A DNA stretch of 15,092 nt from an uncultured Peptococcaceae bacterium (lineage in GTDB: Bacteria; Bacillota; Peptococcia; Peptococcales; Peptococcaceae), in contig CALIQN010000111.1 in the NCBI GenBank assembly GCA_938044045.1, positions 1 through 15,092 of the forward strand, written 5' to 3'. The position numbers and the translations under genes were made by a program. How positions within the stretch are numbered: the first letter of the stretch is position 1; each line of letters starts with the position of its first letter. The notes under the pieces are model-generated. The model searched no databases, had not been told where the DNA came from, and saw only the letters and a list, made by a program, of their open reading frames with translations. Of the stretch, positions 1 through 6,226 are shown piece by piece.

Positions 1-33
1 AAAAATAAGGCACCTCATGTGCACTTATTTTTT
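1..33 (-). terminator. Intrinsic terminator of the YgbA-family gene
   Basis: On the minus strand an imperfect hairpin (AAATAAG and GCAC on the 5' side, GTGC and CTTATTT on the 3' side, one bulged T, loop of about five bases) ends in a T-run. It overlaps the stop codon of the gene at 25-345. The window ends here, so I cannot see what lies beyond. Confidence 0.6.
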
Positions 34-345
34 TGCTTTCTTTTTATGCTTAATACCTTCTATGGCATGCAAAATGACCAAATGCGGAACATAAAAAATG
101 GAGCGTGGTCCTGCATAACGCATGATTTTTTTCACTTCTTCTTGAATACTGGGCTTGTAACACTTACTTTGGCAATGGGCACAAAAAGGCTTATTATCCC
201 CATATCGACATTTTTCTCGTCTTGCCACAGCATAATCGAGTACTTCCTGACACTCTGGACAAAGCCCCTTCTTTGTATGATGTTGTCCTTTACAATAAAT
301 ACGTGCCATTTTTTCCAACACGGCAATATCCTTGTCCTTTGCCAT
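25..345 (-). CDS. YgbA-family protein (nitrous oxide-stimulated promoter family)
   Basis: A 106-residue soluble, cysteine-rich protein. Seven cysteines (residues 18, 29, 32, 46, 55, 58, 62) sit mostly in CxxC-type pairs, followed by the conserved MRYAGPR segment at 75-81 and a basic lysine-rich tail. This pattern matches the YgbA_NO family (Pfam PF11756), whose E. coli member is induced by nitrosative stress; biochemical function is not settled, and the cysteines suggest metal or iron-sulfur binding (inference). The ATG start has a GGAGG six bases upstream. It stands alone as a transcription unit, divergent from the membrane protein at 481, with a terminator overlapping its stop. I saw no convincing promoter. 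The family call is firm; any role in NO tolerance here is transferred from the family. Confidence 0.85.
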   Translation of the reverse strand: MAKDKDIAVLEKMARIYCKGQHHTKKGLCPECQEVLDYAVARREKCRYGDNKPFCAHCQSKCYKPSIQEEVKKIMRYAGPRSIFYVPHLVILHAIEGIKHKKKAKK

Positions 346-418
346 CTTTAGCCTCCTATCTTCTTTAATTTTAAATCAAACTCTTACCATTACATACCCA
401 TCAACCTAGCTTAGAGAC

Positions 419-448
419 TTGACACCTTATAGTAAAAACTCTTATCCT
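419..448 (+). promoter_or_regulatory. Probable sigma-A promoter of the 128-residue membrane protein
   Basis: A perfect -35 hexamer TTGACA (419-424) is followed after 18 bases by TATCCT (443-448). Transcription would begin near 455, inside a short perfect inverted repeat (TATCAT at 454-459, ATGATA at 461-466) that could be an operator or merely chance. Confidence 0.5.
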
Positions 449-480
449 TTTGATATCATCATGATACTTATGGAGGACTT

Positions 481-867
481 ATGAAATATATTTATTCTAT
501 TTTAGCGATTATTTTTTCTACAAGCTTACTTTTTTATGCCTTAAATGCCACTTATCCAGAATTTTCAGCGACACTTATGTCTCTATTATCTTCTTTAAAA
601 ACTTCTTTTCCAAGTGTTTTCCCTCTTTCTAACACATATTTCAGTCAGCTCATTTTTTTAGCTATCTTTTATAGCTATCTCCTTAGTTTAATCATTTTAC
701 TCGCCCAAGCCACTAAAGGCAAACTTAAAAAATTTATGGCGACTTATTATGGGGGGACTCTTACCTTTTGTAGTGTTTTTACCTCAATATTTTTTATAAA
801 ACTTTTTACCAGCTATTTTCTTGAAAATGATCCTAAGCTCCATGAGCTTTTACCAAATTTATTTTAA
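481..867 (+). CDS. Small integral membrane protein of unknown function
   Basis: A 128-residue hydrophobic protein, strongly A/T-rich in its codons. Three likely membrane segments: about residues 3-22, 54-77 and 90-113, with a basic loop (KGKLKK) between the second and third and an acidic C-terminal tail. I recognise no family. The ATG start is preceded by GGAGG with a short 4-base spacer. It is one of two plus-strand genes, has its own upstream promoter, and ends 25 bases before a terminator shared with the convergent ABC operon. Translation start and reality of the gene are well supported by the RBS, promoter and terminator; function is unknown. Confidence 0.75.
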   Translation: MKYIYSILAIIFSTSLLFYALNATYPEFSATLMSLLSSLKTSFPSVFPLSNTYFSQLIFLAIFYSYLLSLIILLAQATKGKLKKFMATYYGGTLTFCSVFTSIFFIKLFTSYFLENDPKLHELLPNLF

Positions 868-892
868 CACCTTTTTTAACACTTTTAAAAAC

Positions 893-931
893 AAAAAAGC
901 CTTGAGGCACTCTCTCCCTCAAGGCTTTTTT
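893..931. terminator. Bidirectional intrinsic terminator
   Basis: A perfect 15-bp inverted repeat (893-907 pairing with 917-931, 9-base loop) with A-run on the left and T-run on the right. It can stop the plus-strand membrane-protein gene and, read on the other strand, the ABC transporter operon whose last small gene ends at 956. Confidence 0.9.
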
Positions 932-955
932 AAGTGTAGTGAATTTAGATATTTT

Positions 956-1099
956 TTATTTTTCTTTCGTGAGATACTTTGCTACACCGAACACTAGTGT
1001 CCTTGTCAACCAAAAGCCACCGCCCAAAAGTCCGATACAAGCAATCACATAAAGAAAACTTTCCGAACTAATATTATTTATCATCCCAAATAGTGGCAT
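956..1099 (-). CDS. 47-residue single-pass membrane peptide at the end of the ABC operon
   Basis: A short open frame of 47 codons plus TAA. It starts MPLFGMINN, has a hydrophobic segment at about residues 15-39 containing a glycine patch (LLGGGFW at 24-30), and ends in a basic tail (KYLTKEK). An AGAGG-type ribosome binding site lies 8 bases before the ATG. The gene begins 22 bases after the ATPase stop codon and finishes just before the operon terminator, so it should be co-transcribed with the transporter. I recognise no family. It may be a small accessory subunit or regulator of the importer (inference); a chance frame is less likely given the RBS, the position and the clean membrane topology. 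Confidence 0.6.
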   Translation of the reverse strand: MPLFGMINNISSESFLYVIACIGLLGGGFWLTRTLVFGVAKYLTKEK

Positions 1100-1121
1100 T
1101 GTTTTGCCTCTTTCACTGTGA

Positions 1122-1880
1122 TTAGAGTACTAGTGACATTTCATCGGTAATCTTTTGACGAAGTTCCAAGAATTCTCTACTGGTCATATCTCTTGGTCGT
1201 GGTAAATCAATTTTGTAGATTTTACTCAAATGGCTAGGCAATTTGCCATCAAGTACAATGATACGGTCAGCGAGGTAAACTGCTTCGTCAACATTACTTG
1301 TTACGAATAAAATCGTACGTTTTTCTTCTTGCCAAATACGTTCAATCTCTGCTTCCATAAGGGTTCTAGTCTGTGCATCTAGTTGTCCAAATGGTTCATC
1401 TAAGAGAAGAAGTTTTGGCTTATTGACATAGGCTCTTGCTATCCCTACACGTTGTTTCATCCCACCAGAAAGTTGTACAGGGTAATGCTTTTCAAAACCA
1501 TTCAATCCTACAAGATCGATGTATTTTTGTGCTTCTTTTTGTCGTTCTGCTTTTTTTATCCCATGCAATTTAGGTCCCATGCACACATTGCCCATGACGG
1601 TTTGCCATGGAAAGAGCATGTAGCGTTGGAAAACATAACCCACGTGTTCCCCTGGGCCACGTACTTGCTGGTTGTTAACAGTTACTGTGCCTTTTGTTGG
1701 TGCTTCAAAGCCTGCAATTAATCTCAAAAGGGTAGTCTTACCAGACTGTCCAGGGCCTAAGATAACGACAAATTCATTTTCATAGGCTTCAAAATCCATT
1801 GTAGTTAATACTTTTTTATCAGCATAATCTTTGGAAATGCTCTTACATTCAATAACTTTTTCTAGATTTTTCGTTTCCAT
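1122..1880 (-). CDS. NitT/TauT-type ABC transporter ATPase, subunit with altered H-loop
   Basis: Cytoplasmic nucleotide-binding subunit of an importer. Numbered from the chosen start: Walker A GPGQSGKTT at 42-50, Q-loop Gln85, intact signature LSGGM at 137-141, Walker B LLLLD at 157-161 with catalytic Glu162. The H-loop reads FVTSNVDEA: Ser195 (codon AGT) stands where the switch histidine normally sits, so this subunit's own ATP site should be weak or non-hydrolytic. About 252 residues, normal for SsuB/TauB-like proteins. I chose the ATG at 1880 because AAGGGG lies 8 bases upstream; an in-frame ATG at 1886 is only 2 bases from that RBS. The gene overlaps the preceding permease by 19 bases. 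It probably forms a heterodimer with the ATPase at 4684-5433. Substrate cannot be read from the sequence. Confidence 0.9.
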   Translation of the reverse strand: METKNLEKVIECKSISKDYADKKVLTTMDFEAYENEFVVILGPGQSGKTTLLRLIAGFEAPTKGTVTVNNQQVRGPGEHVGYVFQRYMLFPWQTVMGNVCMGPKLHGIKKAERQKEAQKYIDLVGLNGFEKHYPVQLSGGMKQRVGIARAYVNKPKLLLLDEPFGQLDAQTRTLMEAEIERIWQEEKRTILFVTSNVDEAVYLADRIIVLDGKLPSHLSKIYKIDLPRPRDMTSREFLELRQKITDEMSLVL

Positions 1881-2674
1881 GGACATAACCCCTTTTCTAT
1901 ATAAGTTAGTGCAAGTGCACTCAAGGATGCTGTTAAACAGATAACTGCAATCCCAGCAATAACCATGGCGATATTACCAATATTACCACCTTGGTTGATA
2001 ACAAAACCTACACCTTCACGTGCCCCAACAAGTTCTGCTGCAACCACGCAAGTCCATGCAGAGCTTAGAGAAACTTGAAGCCCTGCAAAAATTGCTGGCA
2101 AAGACGCTGGGAAAGTGACTTGAAAATGTTCTTGCCAATAATTTCCGCCTAAGTTTCTAATACAATCATAAAGTTCTAAATCTACTAATCTAATCCCATT
2201 ATAAGAGTTGATGATACAAGGTACGATTGCCCCGATTAAGATAATGAAAACTTTAGAAGTTTCACTAATCCCAAACCAAAGGATAGAAAGAGAAATCCAA
2301 GCAATCGGTGGCATTGGTTTGAAAAATTCAAAAATTGGTCGAATAATTGCGTGAGCTGTTTTGTTAAAGCCCATAAGCACCCCTGTAGGAATACCGACCA
2401 ATGCCGCAATACCAAAAGCAATCATAACACGTCTAAAAGAAATCAAGATGTGTTGACCCATTGTCTTACCAGCAAGTGGTGTGACAAATAAATCAAAGAA
2501 TTCATAAAACACTTCATGAGGTCTAGGCATCTGTTTTGAAATCCCTGTGATACAGAGTAAATCCCATACACCAAGGAAGATAAGAATAGACAAAACATTT
2601 AAAACTCTTTGATTGGTGATAAATTTTATAAACGGACTCTGATTTTTCTTCTCCGCAATTGCAAATTCTGCCAT
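1862..2674 (-). CDS. NitT/TauT-type ABC transporter permease (second)
   Basis: A 270-residue inner-membrane permease of the BPD_transp_1/SsuC-like family with about six membrane helices. The first helix is near residues 26-46. The cytoplasmic EAA-type loop, where the ATPase docks, is at roughly 169-191 and ends in the usual Pro (FPASLP). The C-terminal AAELVGAREGVGF segment is typical of the family. The ATG follows a G-rich RBS (GGGGGG, 7 bases away). It lies 12 bases after the first permease and overlaps the downstream ATPase. It is clearly paralogous to the permease at 2687-3487, with parallel segments throughout (for example AWTC followed by VAAELVGA), which suggests a heterodimeric membrane domain. 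Confidence 0.9.
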   Translation of the reverse strand: MAEFAIAEKKNQSPFIKFITNQRVLNVLSILIFLGVWDLLCITGISKQMPRPHEVFYEFFDLFVTPLAGKTMGQHILISFRRVMIAFGIAALVGIPTGVLMGFNKTAHAIIRPIFEFFKPMPPIAWISLSILWFGISETSKVFIILIGAIVPCIINSYNGIRLVDLELYDCIRNLGGNYWQEHFQVTFPASLPAIFAGLQVSLSSAWTCVVAAELVGAREGVGFVINQGGNIGNIAMVIAGIAVICLTASLSALALTYIEKGLCPWKRKI

Positions 2675-2686
2675 TATCTTTCCCCC

Positions 2687-3487
2687 CTACTTCTTCATGC
2701 CTTTGACGAGTTGACGTTCAACATAAGCAATGATAATCGTTACAGCTACCCCAGTTAAAGCAACCATAACCATCCCGAGTATGATGAGATCAGGTAACAT
2801 CATACGTCTACCCATCGTAATCAAGTAACCAAGCCCTGCATCAGCACCAACGAGTTCTGCTGCAACAAGACAGGTCCAAGCTGCTGCTAGCGCCACTTGA
2901 AGTCCACCAAACACCATTGGTAGGGCAGATGGGATACAAATATCTTTAAAGATCTGCCAGTCGCTAGCCCCATAGGTCTTCGCCATACGGATATAGGTTG
3001 GGTTTGTCATAGCAACCCCAGAATAGGAGTTAATAACACATGGTACGAGTGCCCCGGCAAAGATAATAAAGACCTTACTTGCTAGCCCGATACCGAGCCA
3101 AATGATACAAAGTGGGATCCATGCAGGAGAAGGAATAGGACGAATAATTTCAAAAACTGGACGTACAAGTCCTTCAAAGACTTTAAACCAACCCATCGCA
3201 AGCCCTACAGGAATACCAATCGCTAAGGCAAGCAAATAACCAATCAAGGCTTCTTTTAAGCTCACCCACACATGAACCCATAAAACAGCACCATCAGGGT
3301 TAGGATTGCTAAGCTTATCAATAAAACGCAACACAACATCACTTGGTGCTGCCAGCATAGATGGAGGCACAATACCCAAGCGAGGTATCATCTCCCAAAC
3401 GCCAAAGAACACAAGCAAGGTTATTACAGAAATTATTGTGTAAAAAGTGGTACTGTGTTCTTTTCGCATAATATTTTTTGATGACAT
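2687..3487 (-). CDS. NitT/TauT-type ABC transporter permease (first)
   Basis: About 266 residues, SsuC/TauC-like, with about six membrane segments. The EAA-type loop is near residues 166-187 and ends IPSALP, followed by the conserved AAELVGADAGLGY region. I place the start at the ATG at 3487, which has GGAG seven bases upstream; an upstream in-frame TTG at 3505 would place that RBS inside the gene. The gene follows the substrate-binding protein after a 70-base gap that contains a strong 12-bp hairpin. With the second permease it would form the membrane channel of one importer. Family confidence is high, substrate unknown. Confidence 0.9.
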   Translation of the reverse strand: MSSKNIMRKEHSTTFYTIISVITLLVFFGVWEMIPRLGIVPPSMLAAPSDVVLRFIDKLSNPNPDGAVLWVHVWVSLKEALIGYLLALAIGIPVGLAMGWFKVFEGLVRPVFEIIRPIPSPAWIPLCIIWLGIGLASKVFIIFAGALVPCVINSYSGVAMTNPTYIRMAKTYGASDWQIFKDICIPSALPMVFGGLQVALAAAWTCLVAAELVGADAGLGYLITMGRRMMLPDLIILGMVMVALTGVAVTIIIAYVERQLVKGMKK

Positions 3488-3518
3488 ATTATCACTCCAT
3501 TTCAAAAAGCCAAACGAT

Positions 3519-3548
3519 AAGAGGGCAAGCCGTAAAGCCTACCCTCTT
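3519..3548 (-). other. Intercistronic hairpin between binding protein and permease
   Basis: On the minus-strand RNA a 12-bp stem (AAGAGGGUAGGC with GCUUGCCCUCUU, including G-U pairs) closes a 6-base loop. It lacks a clean U-tract directly after it, so it is more likely an RNA-stabilising or processing hairpin that leaves more binding-protein message than permease message, as in other importer operons (inference). Partial termination is the alternative. Confidence 0.65.
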
Positions 3549-3557
3549 GTCAATTTA

Positions 3558-4655
3558 CTACGCCGTTGGCTGTACTTTTTGAGCCGCTTCAAGGAACTTA
3601 GGATCAATATTAAAGTGTTTTTCTTTGAGGGTTTTTAATTCATCTTCACTAAATTTATTTTGTGCAACAAAGAATGATGCATTGTCTTCAAGCATTTTTT
3701 CGAGTTCGCCACTCTTAAGCATTTTGAGCTGTTCACTTACATTGTAGAGCTTATGGGTTTCGATATCTAACTTAACATCTTTTTCAGTCATCTTGAGACC
3801 TGCAAAGCTGACGAAGAAGTCAGTAATATCGCCTACTAAAGCATCTGCTTCTTTGTTGTATTTATCTTGGAAAACACTGTTCATTGCTAAGAAACGTGCG
3901 ATACCATCTTCACCAGTCTTAGCATATTCAGGGTCAGCGAGATAGAGCATTAAGCAATATGCACCTACTTGGCTACCATTAGCAACTTCTTTCCAACCTT
4001 TTTCAAAAGCTTCATAGAGGAAAGGCGTCCAAAGAACGAGGAAGTCACCTTCGCCACCTTCAAAAGCCTTGATTGCTTGTGGTTGTTCAAGGTTTTTAAC
4101 TGTGACATCACTTTCTTTTAAGCCAAGGGCTTCAAGATATTTTGCTAATGTATAGTGACCACTTGAAACGGTAGTACAAAGGAATGTCTTACCTTTAACT
4201 GATTCTGCATCACCATAGATATCAGGAAATTCTTTAACTGCACCTTTTTTCCCAAATACTGGGTTATCGGCACGAGCAACAACTGCATTTGCTGGTGCTT
4301 CGTCTGACGCTACCCCAACAATCTTAACATCGTGTCTTAAAACACCCATTAGAGATGGTGTAGAACCAAGGTCTGCGACTTGCCATTGATGTGCTGGTAC
4401 TGTTTCAATTGCTGGTGCCCCAGAGTCAAAATATGTCATGTTCATCTTCACACCATACTTATCTGCTGTACCATCTACGCCACCTTGATAGGTTGGCCAA
4501 GCATCAATTTGTCCTAGGAAAGCCCCTGTGAGTTCTGTTGTTGCTGATTCTGATGCGCCACCACCTGTGCCGCCGCCTCCGCAAGCCGCCAAAGAGAACA
4601 TCATTGCACCAGCAAGTACGCTAGCAGTTAGCTTCTTAAAAACACCCTTATTCAT
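3558..4655 (-). CDS. NitT/TauT-type ABC transporter substrate-binding lipoprotein
   Basis: A 365-residue extracellular solute-binding protein anchored by lipid. Residues 1-24 are a lipoprotein signal (basic KK, hydrophobic core) ending in the lipobox LAAC, with lipidation expected at Cys25, followed by a Gly/Ser/Thr-rich spacer. The mature part has the two-lobed NMT1/SsuA-like pattern: an early segment LGQIDAWP, a QWQVADLGSTPSL region where ligand usually contacts, and KGKTFLCTT opening the second lobe. The ATG follows AAGGAG with an 8-base spacer. It sits between the first ATPase and the permeases, 28 bases after the ATPase. Ligand candidates in this family include sulfonates, nitrate, thiamine precursors and guanidine-type compounds; nothing in the sequence decides between them. 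Confidence 0.88.
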   Translation of the reverse strand: MNKGVFKKLTASVLAGAMMFSLAACGGGGTGGGASESATTELTGAFLGQIDAWPTYQGGVDGTADKYGVKMNMTYFDSGAPAIETVPAHQWQVADLGSTPSLMGVLRHDVKIVGVASDEAPANAVVARADNPVFGKKGAVKEFPDIYGDAESVKGKTFLCTTVSSGHYTLAKYLEALGLKESDVTVKNLEQPQAIKAFEGGEGDFLVLWTPFLYEAFEKGWKEVANGSQVGAYCLMLYLADPEYAKTGEDGIARFLAMNSVFQDKYNKEADALVGDITDFFVSFAGLKMTEKDVKLDIETHKLYNVSEQLKMLKSGELEKMLEDNASFFVAQNKFSEDELKTLKEKHFNIDPKFLEAAQKVQPTA

Positions 4656-4683
4656 CGTTATCTCTCCTTAAGATTTTTTAAAT

Positions 4684-5433
4684 TTACCACCATTTGATGG
4701 CATCGGTAACTTGTTTACGTAACTCTACGAAATCATCATCGAGATAATTTCTAGGTCTTGGTAGATCGATTGGTATAGAGGTTTTGACCGTTGTTGGCTT
4801 ATTGGTGAGTACCAAAACACGTTCCGCAATATAGACAGCTTCTTCTACATTGTGTGTGATGAAGATAATTGTATTTTTGAACTCTTTCCAAATCCTTACC
4901 AATTCATCTTCCAAATAAAATCTTAGCTTGACATCTAACTGTCCGTACGGCTCATCCATGAGAAGCAAGTCTGGGTTTACAGCGAAAGCTCGTGCAATAG
5001 CTACGCGTTGCTCCATACTCGCTGAAATCTGATTTGGATAGAGATCAGCACATTCAGTCAAGCCAACGATGTCCATGACCTTATTAAGCTCAGCTTCTAA
5101 CCTATCTTTAGGGAATTTCTTCACTTCCATCCCATAGGCTATATTTTCTCTAACTGTCCGCCAAGGTAAGGTGGATGGTTCTTGGAAAACGAAAGAAATG
5201 TTGTGCTTAATCGGATCAGCAGGTTCACCATCAATGATGATTGACCCTTCTGTTGGTTCGTACAAAGTTGAAAGAAGATTTAAGAAAGTCGTCTTACCAC
5301 AACCTGTAGGTCCAACAATGACCAAAAACTCTCCTTCTTTAACAGTAAAGTTGATGTCATCAAGTACTGTCAAATCACCAAAGCGTTTGGTCAAGTTTTT
5401 CACGACAATTTTGTCGTTTCTTTCTTGTGTCAT
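4684..5433 (-). CDS. NitT/TauT-type ABC transporter ATPase, subunit with degenerate signature motif
   Basis: First gene of the importer operon, about 249 residues. Numbered from the chosen start: Walker A GPTGCGKTT at 41-49, Q-loop Gln84, Walker B ending Asp160 with catalytic Glu161, and H-loop His194 (ITHNVEEA), all canonical. The ABC signature, usually LSGGM, reads ISASM at 136-140 (plus-strand 5014-5028), so both glycines that hold the partner's ATP are replaced. This is the mirror image of the ATPase at 1122-1880. I chose the ATG at 5433 because AAGGGG lies 9 bases upstream; the ATG at 5463 has no RBS. Its expression probably depends on the promoter and structured leader at 5621-5784. Confidence 0.9.
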   Translation of the reverse strand: MTQERNDKIVVKNLTKRFGDLTVLDDINFTVKEGEFLVIVGPTGCGKTTFLNLLSTLYEPTEGSIIIDGEPADPIKHNISFVFQEPSTLPWRTVRENIAYGMEVKKFPKDRLEAELNKVMDIVGLTECADLYPNQISASMEQRVAIARAFAVNPDLLLMDEPYGQLDVKLRFYLEDELVRIWKEFKNTIIFITHNVEEAVYIAERVLVLTNKPTTVKTSIPIDLPRPRNYLDDDFVELRKQVTDAIKWW

Positions 5434-5484
5434 ATCTTCACGCCCCTTGCCTTGCGATTGCACCGCAAGTAATGTTTTCTATAA

Positions 5485-5514
5485 ATATTATTTATTGCAA
5501 GGTCATTGTAACAA
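5485..5514 (-). promoter_or_regulatory. Possible second promoter for the ABC operon
   Basis: On the minus strand TTGTTA (5509-5514) and TAATAT (5485-5490) are separated by 18 bases, placing a start near 5478 and a 45-base leader. It would bypass the upstream attenuator. The match is moderate and the DNA is A/T-rich, so chance is possible. Confidence 0.35.
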
Positions 5515-5538
5515 CTCTTTTCCCATCTGTATAGCATT

Positions 5539-5568
5539 TTATAGTTGCAATCTTCCTGCAATCTATAA
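5539..5568. repeat. Inverted repeat upstream of the ABC operon (possible operator)
   Basis: TTATAGTTGCA (5539-5549) is repeated in inverted orientation at 5557-5568 with one extra base, leaving a 7-base spacer. It is not followed by a U-tract on either strand, so it is not a typical terminator. Its position just upstream of the possible internal promoter fits a repressor or activator site, or an RNA hairpin within the leader. Several TTGCA copies recur in this stretch. Confidence 0.5.
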
Positions 5569-5620
5569 GAGCGATAATTTTTATTTATGAATATATGTCA
5601 GAAAACTCCGACCAATAAAC

Positions 5621-5660
5621 AAAAACAAGGCTTGCAACTAAAAGTTACAATCCTTGTTTT
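5621..5660 (-). terminator. Attenuator-like intrinsic terminator ahead of the ABC operon
   Basis: Read on the minus strand: CAAGG, one A-G mismatch, then TTGTAACT pairs across a 3-base loop with AGTTGCAA and CCTTG (one U-G pair), followed by a T-run. The wobble works on the minus-strand RNA but would be a C-A mismatch on the plus strand, so the hairpin is built for minus-strand transcripts. The preceding gene rplL already has its own terminator. Confidence 0.7.
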
Positions 5661-5751
5661 TTTTTGTAAAAAATATGTATTTTTTAAATTCTCTTGTCTT
5701 TTGTATAGCTACTAATTGCCCATCAAGTGGGGAAATTACCCTCGCAACTAG
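5621..5751 (-). promoter_or_regulatory. Candidate cis-regulatory (riboswitch-like) leader of the ABC operon
   Basis: Minus-strand leader starting at about the predicted transcription start. Stem P1 pairs CTAGTTGC (5751-5744) with GCAATTAG (5719-5712), enclosing GAGGG, a 6-base loop, CCCC and ACTTGATGG. About 50 A/T-rich bases follow, then a terminator hairpin (5626-5656). The 3' arm of that hairpin contains a second TAGTTGC (5640-5634), so GCAATTAG can pair with either copy; P1 and an antiterminator are mutually exclusive. That is the layout of a transcription-attenuating switch. I could not match it to a known aptamer. The stretch 5434-5829 contains no gene; it holds this leader, its promoter, the inverted repeat at 5539 and the rplL terminator. 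Confidence 0.5.
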
Positions 5752-5754
5752 AAA

Positions 5755-5784
5755 ATTTTATTCAAATCCATTGACATTTGACAA
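5755..5784 (-). promoter_or_regulatory. Promoter of the ABC operon leader
   Basis: TTGTCA (5779-5784) and TAAAAT (5755-5760), each one base off consensus, are 18 bases apart. The start would fall at 5749-5748, exactly at the 5' arm of the P1 stem. It lies just past the rplL terminator. Confidence 0.6.
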
Positions 5785-5788
5785 CCAT

Positions 5789-5823
5789 AAAAAGGCACTT
5801 CTCCACTTGGAGAAATGCCTTTT
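5789..5823 (-). terminator. Terminator of the rplJ-rplL operon
   Basis: Long hairpin: AAAAGGCA and TTCTCCA pair with TGGAGAA and TGCCTTTT with a single mismatch and a tiny loop, followed on the minus strand by a T-run. It lies 6 bases past the rplL stop, so transcription is expected to end here rather than continue into rpoB as in most bacteria. Confidence 0.85.
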
Positions 5824-5829
5824 GTAAAA

Positions 5830-6198
5830 TTACTTAATGGTGATAACAGCGCCAACTTCTTCCAATTTCGCTTTTGCTGCTTCAGCATCTTCTTTAGAGA
5901 TACCTTCTTTAACCATTTTTGGTGCACCATCAACGAGATCTTTTGCTTCTTTAAGACCAAGACCTGTAAGTTCACGAACAACTTTGATAACTTTGATCTT
6001 AGATGCACCAGCATCAGTAAGTTCAACATCAAATTCAGTTTTTTCTTCTTCAGCAGCAGCGCCACCACCAGCAGCAGCTACAGCAACTGGTGCAGCAGCA
6101 CTTACACCAAATTCTTCTTCGAAAGTACTAACGAGTTCTGCAAGTTCAACAACAGATAGTTCTTTTACTAAATCGATAATTTCATTGATTTTAGACAT
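5830..6198 (-). CDS. rplL: 50S ribosomal protein L7/L12
   Basis: The 122-residue stalk protein that recruits translation GTPases (EF-Tu, EF-G, IF2) to the ribosome. Visible parts: N-terminal dimerisation and L10-binding helices (residues 1-32), a flexible Ala/Gly-rich hinge (about 34-50), and the C-terminal factor-binding domain with KIKVIKVVRELTGLGLKEAKDLVD-type helices (about 66-92) ending in AVITIK. Full length for the family. RBS AAGGAG precedes the ATG. It follows rplJ by 28 bases and is the last gene before the terminator. In most bacteria rpoB comes next; here it does not. Confidence 0.98.
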   Translation of the reverse strand: MSKINEIIDLVKELSVVELAELVSTFEEEFGVSAAAPVAVAAAGGGAAAEEEKTEFDVELTDAGASKIKVIKVVRELTGLGLKEAKDLVDGAPKMVKEGISKEDAEAAKAKLEEVGAVITIK

Positions 6199-6226
6199 TA
6201 TATTCTCTCCTTTTTAAATCGCTAGC

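Noticed and set aside
5171..5590. A 139-codon open frame on the plus strand opposite the first ABC ATPase
   Set aside because: It is antisense to a gene with clear motifs, shows no family features and no RBS, and runs into the regulatory region; it is a shadow frame.
5665..5685. A/T-only inverted repeat (A-run, CAT, T-run) inside the ABC leader
   Set aside because: Composition alone explains it; it would be a very weak hairpin and I could not give it a role.
5621..5751. TPP, FMN, fluoride, ZTP or ykkC (guanidine-I) riboswitch
   Set aside because: None of the conserved sequence blocks I remember for these classes is present and the element is too short; left unassigned.
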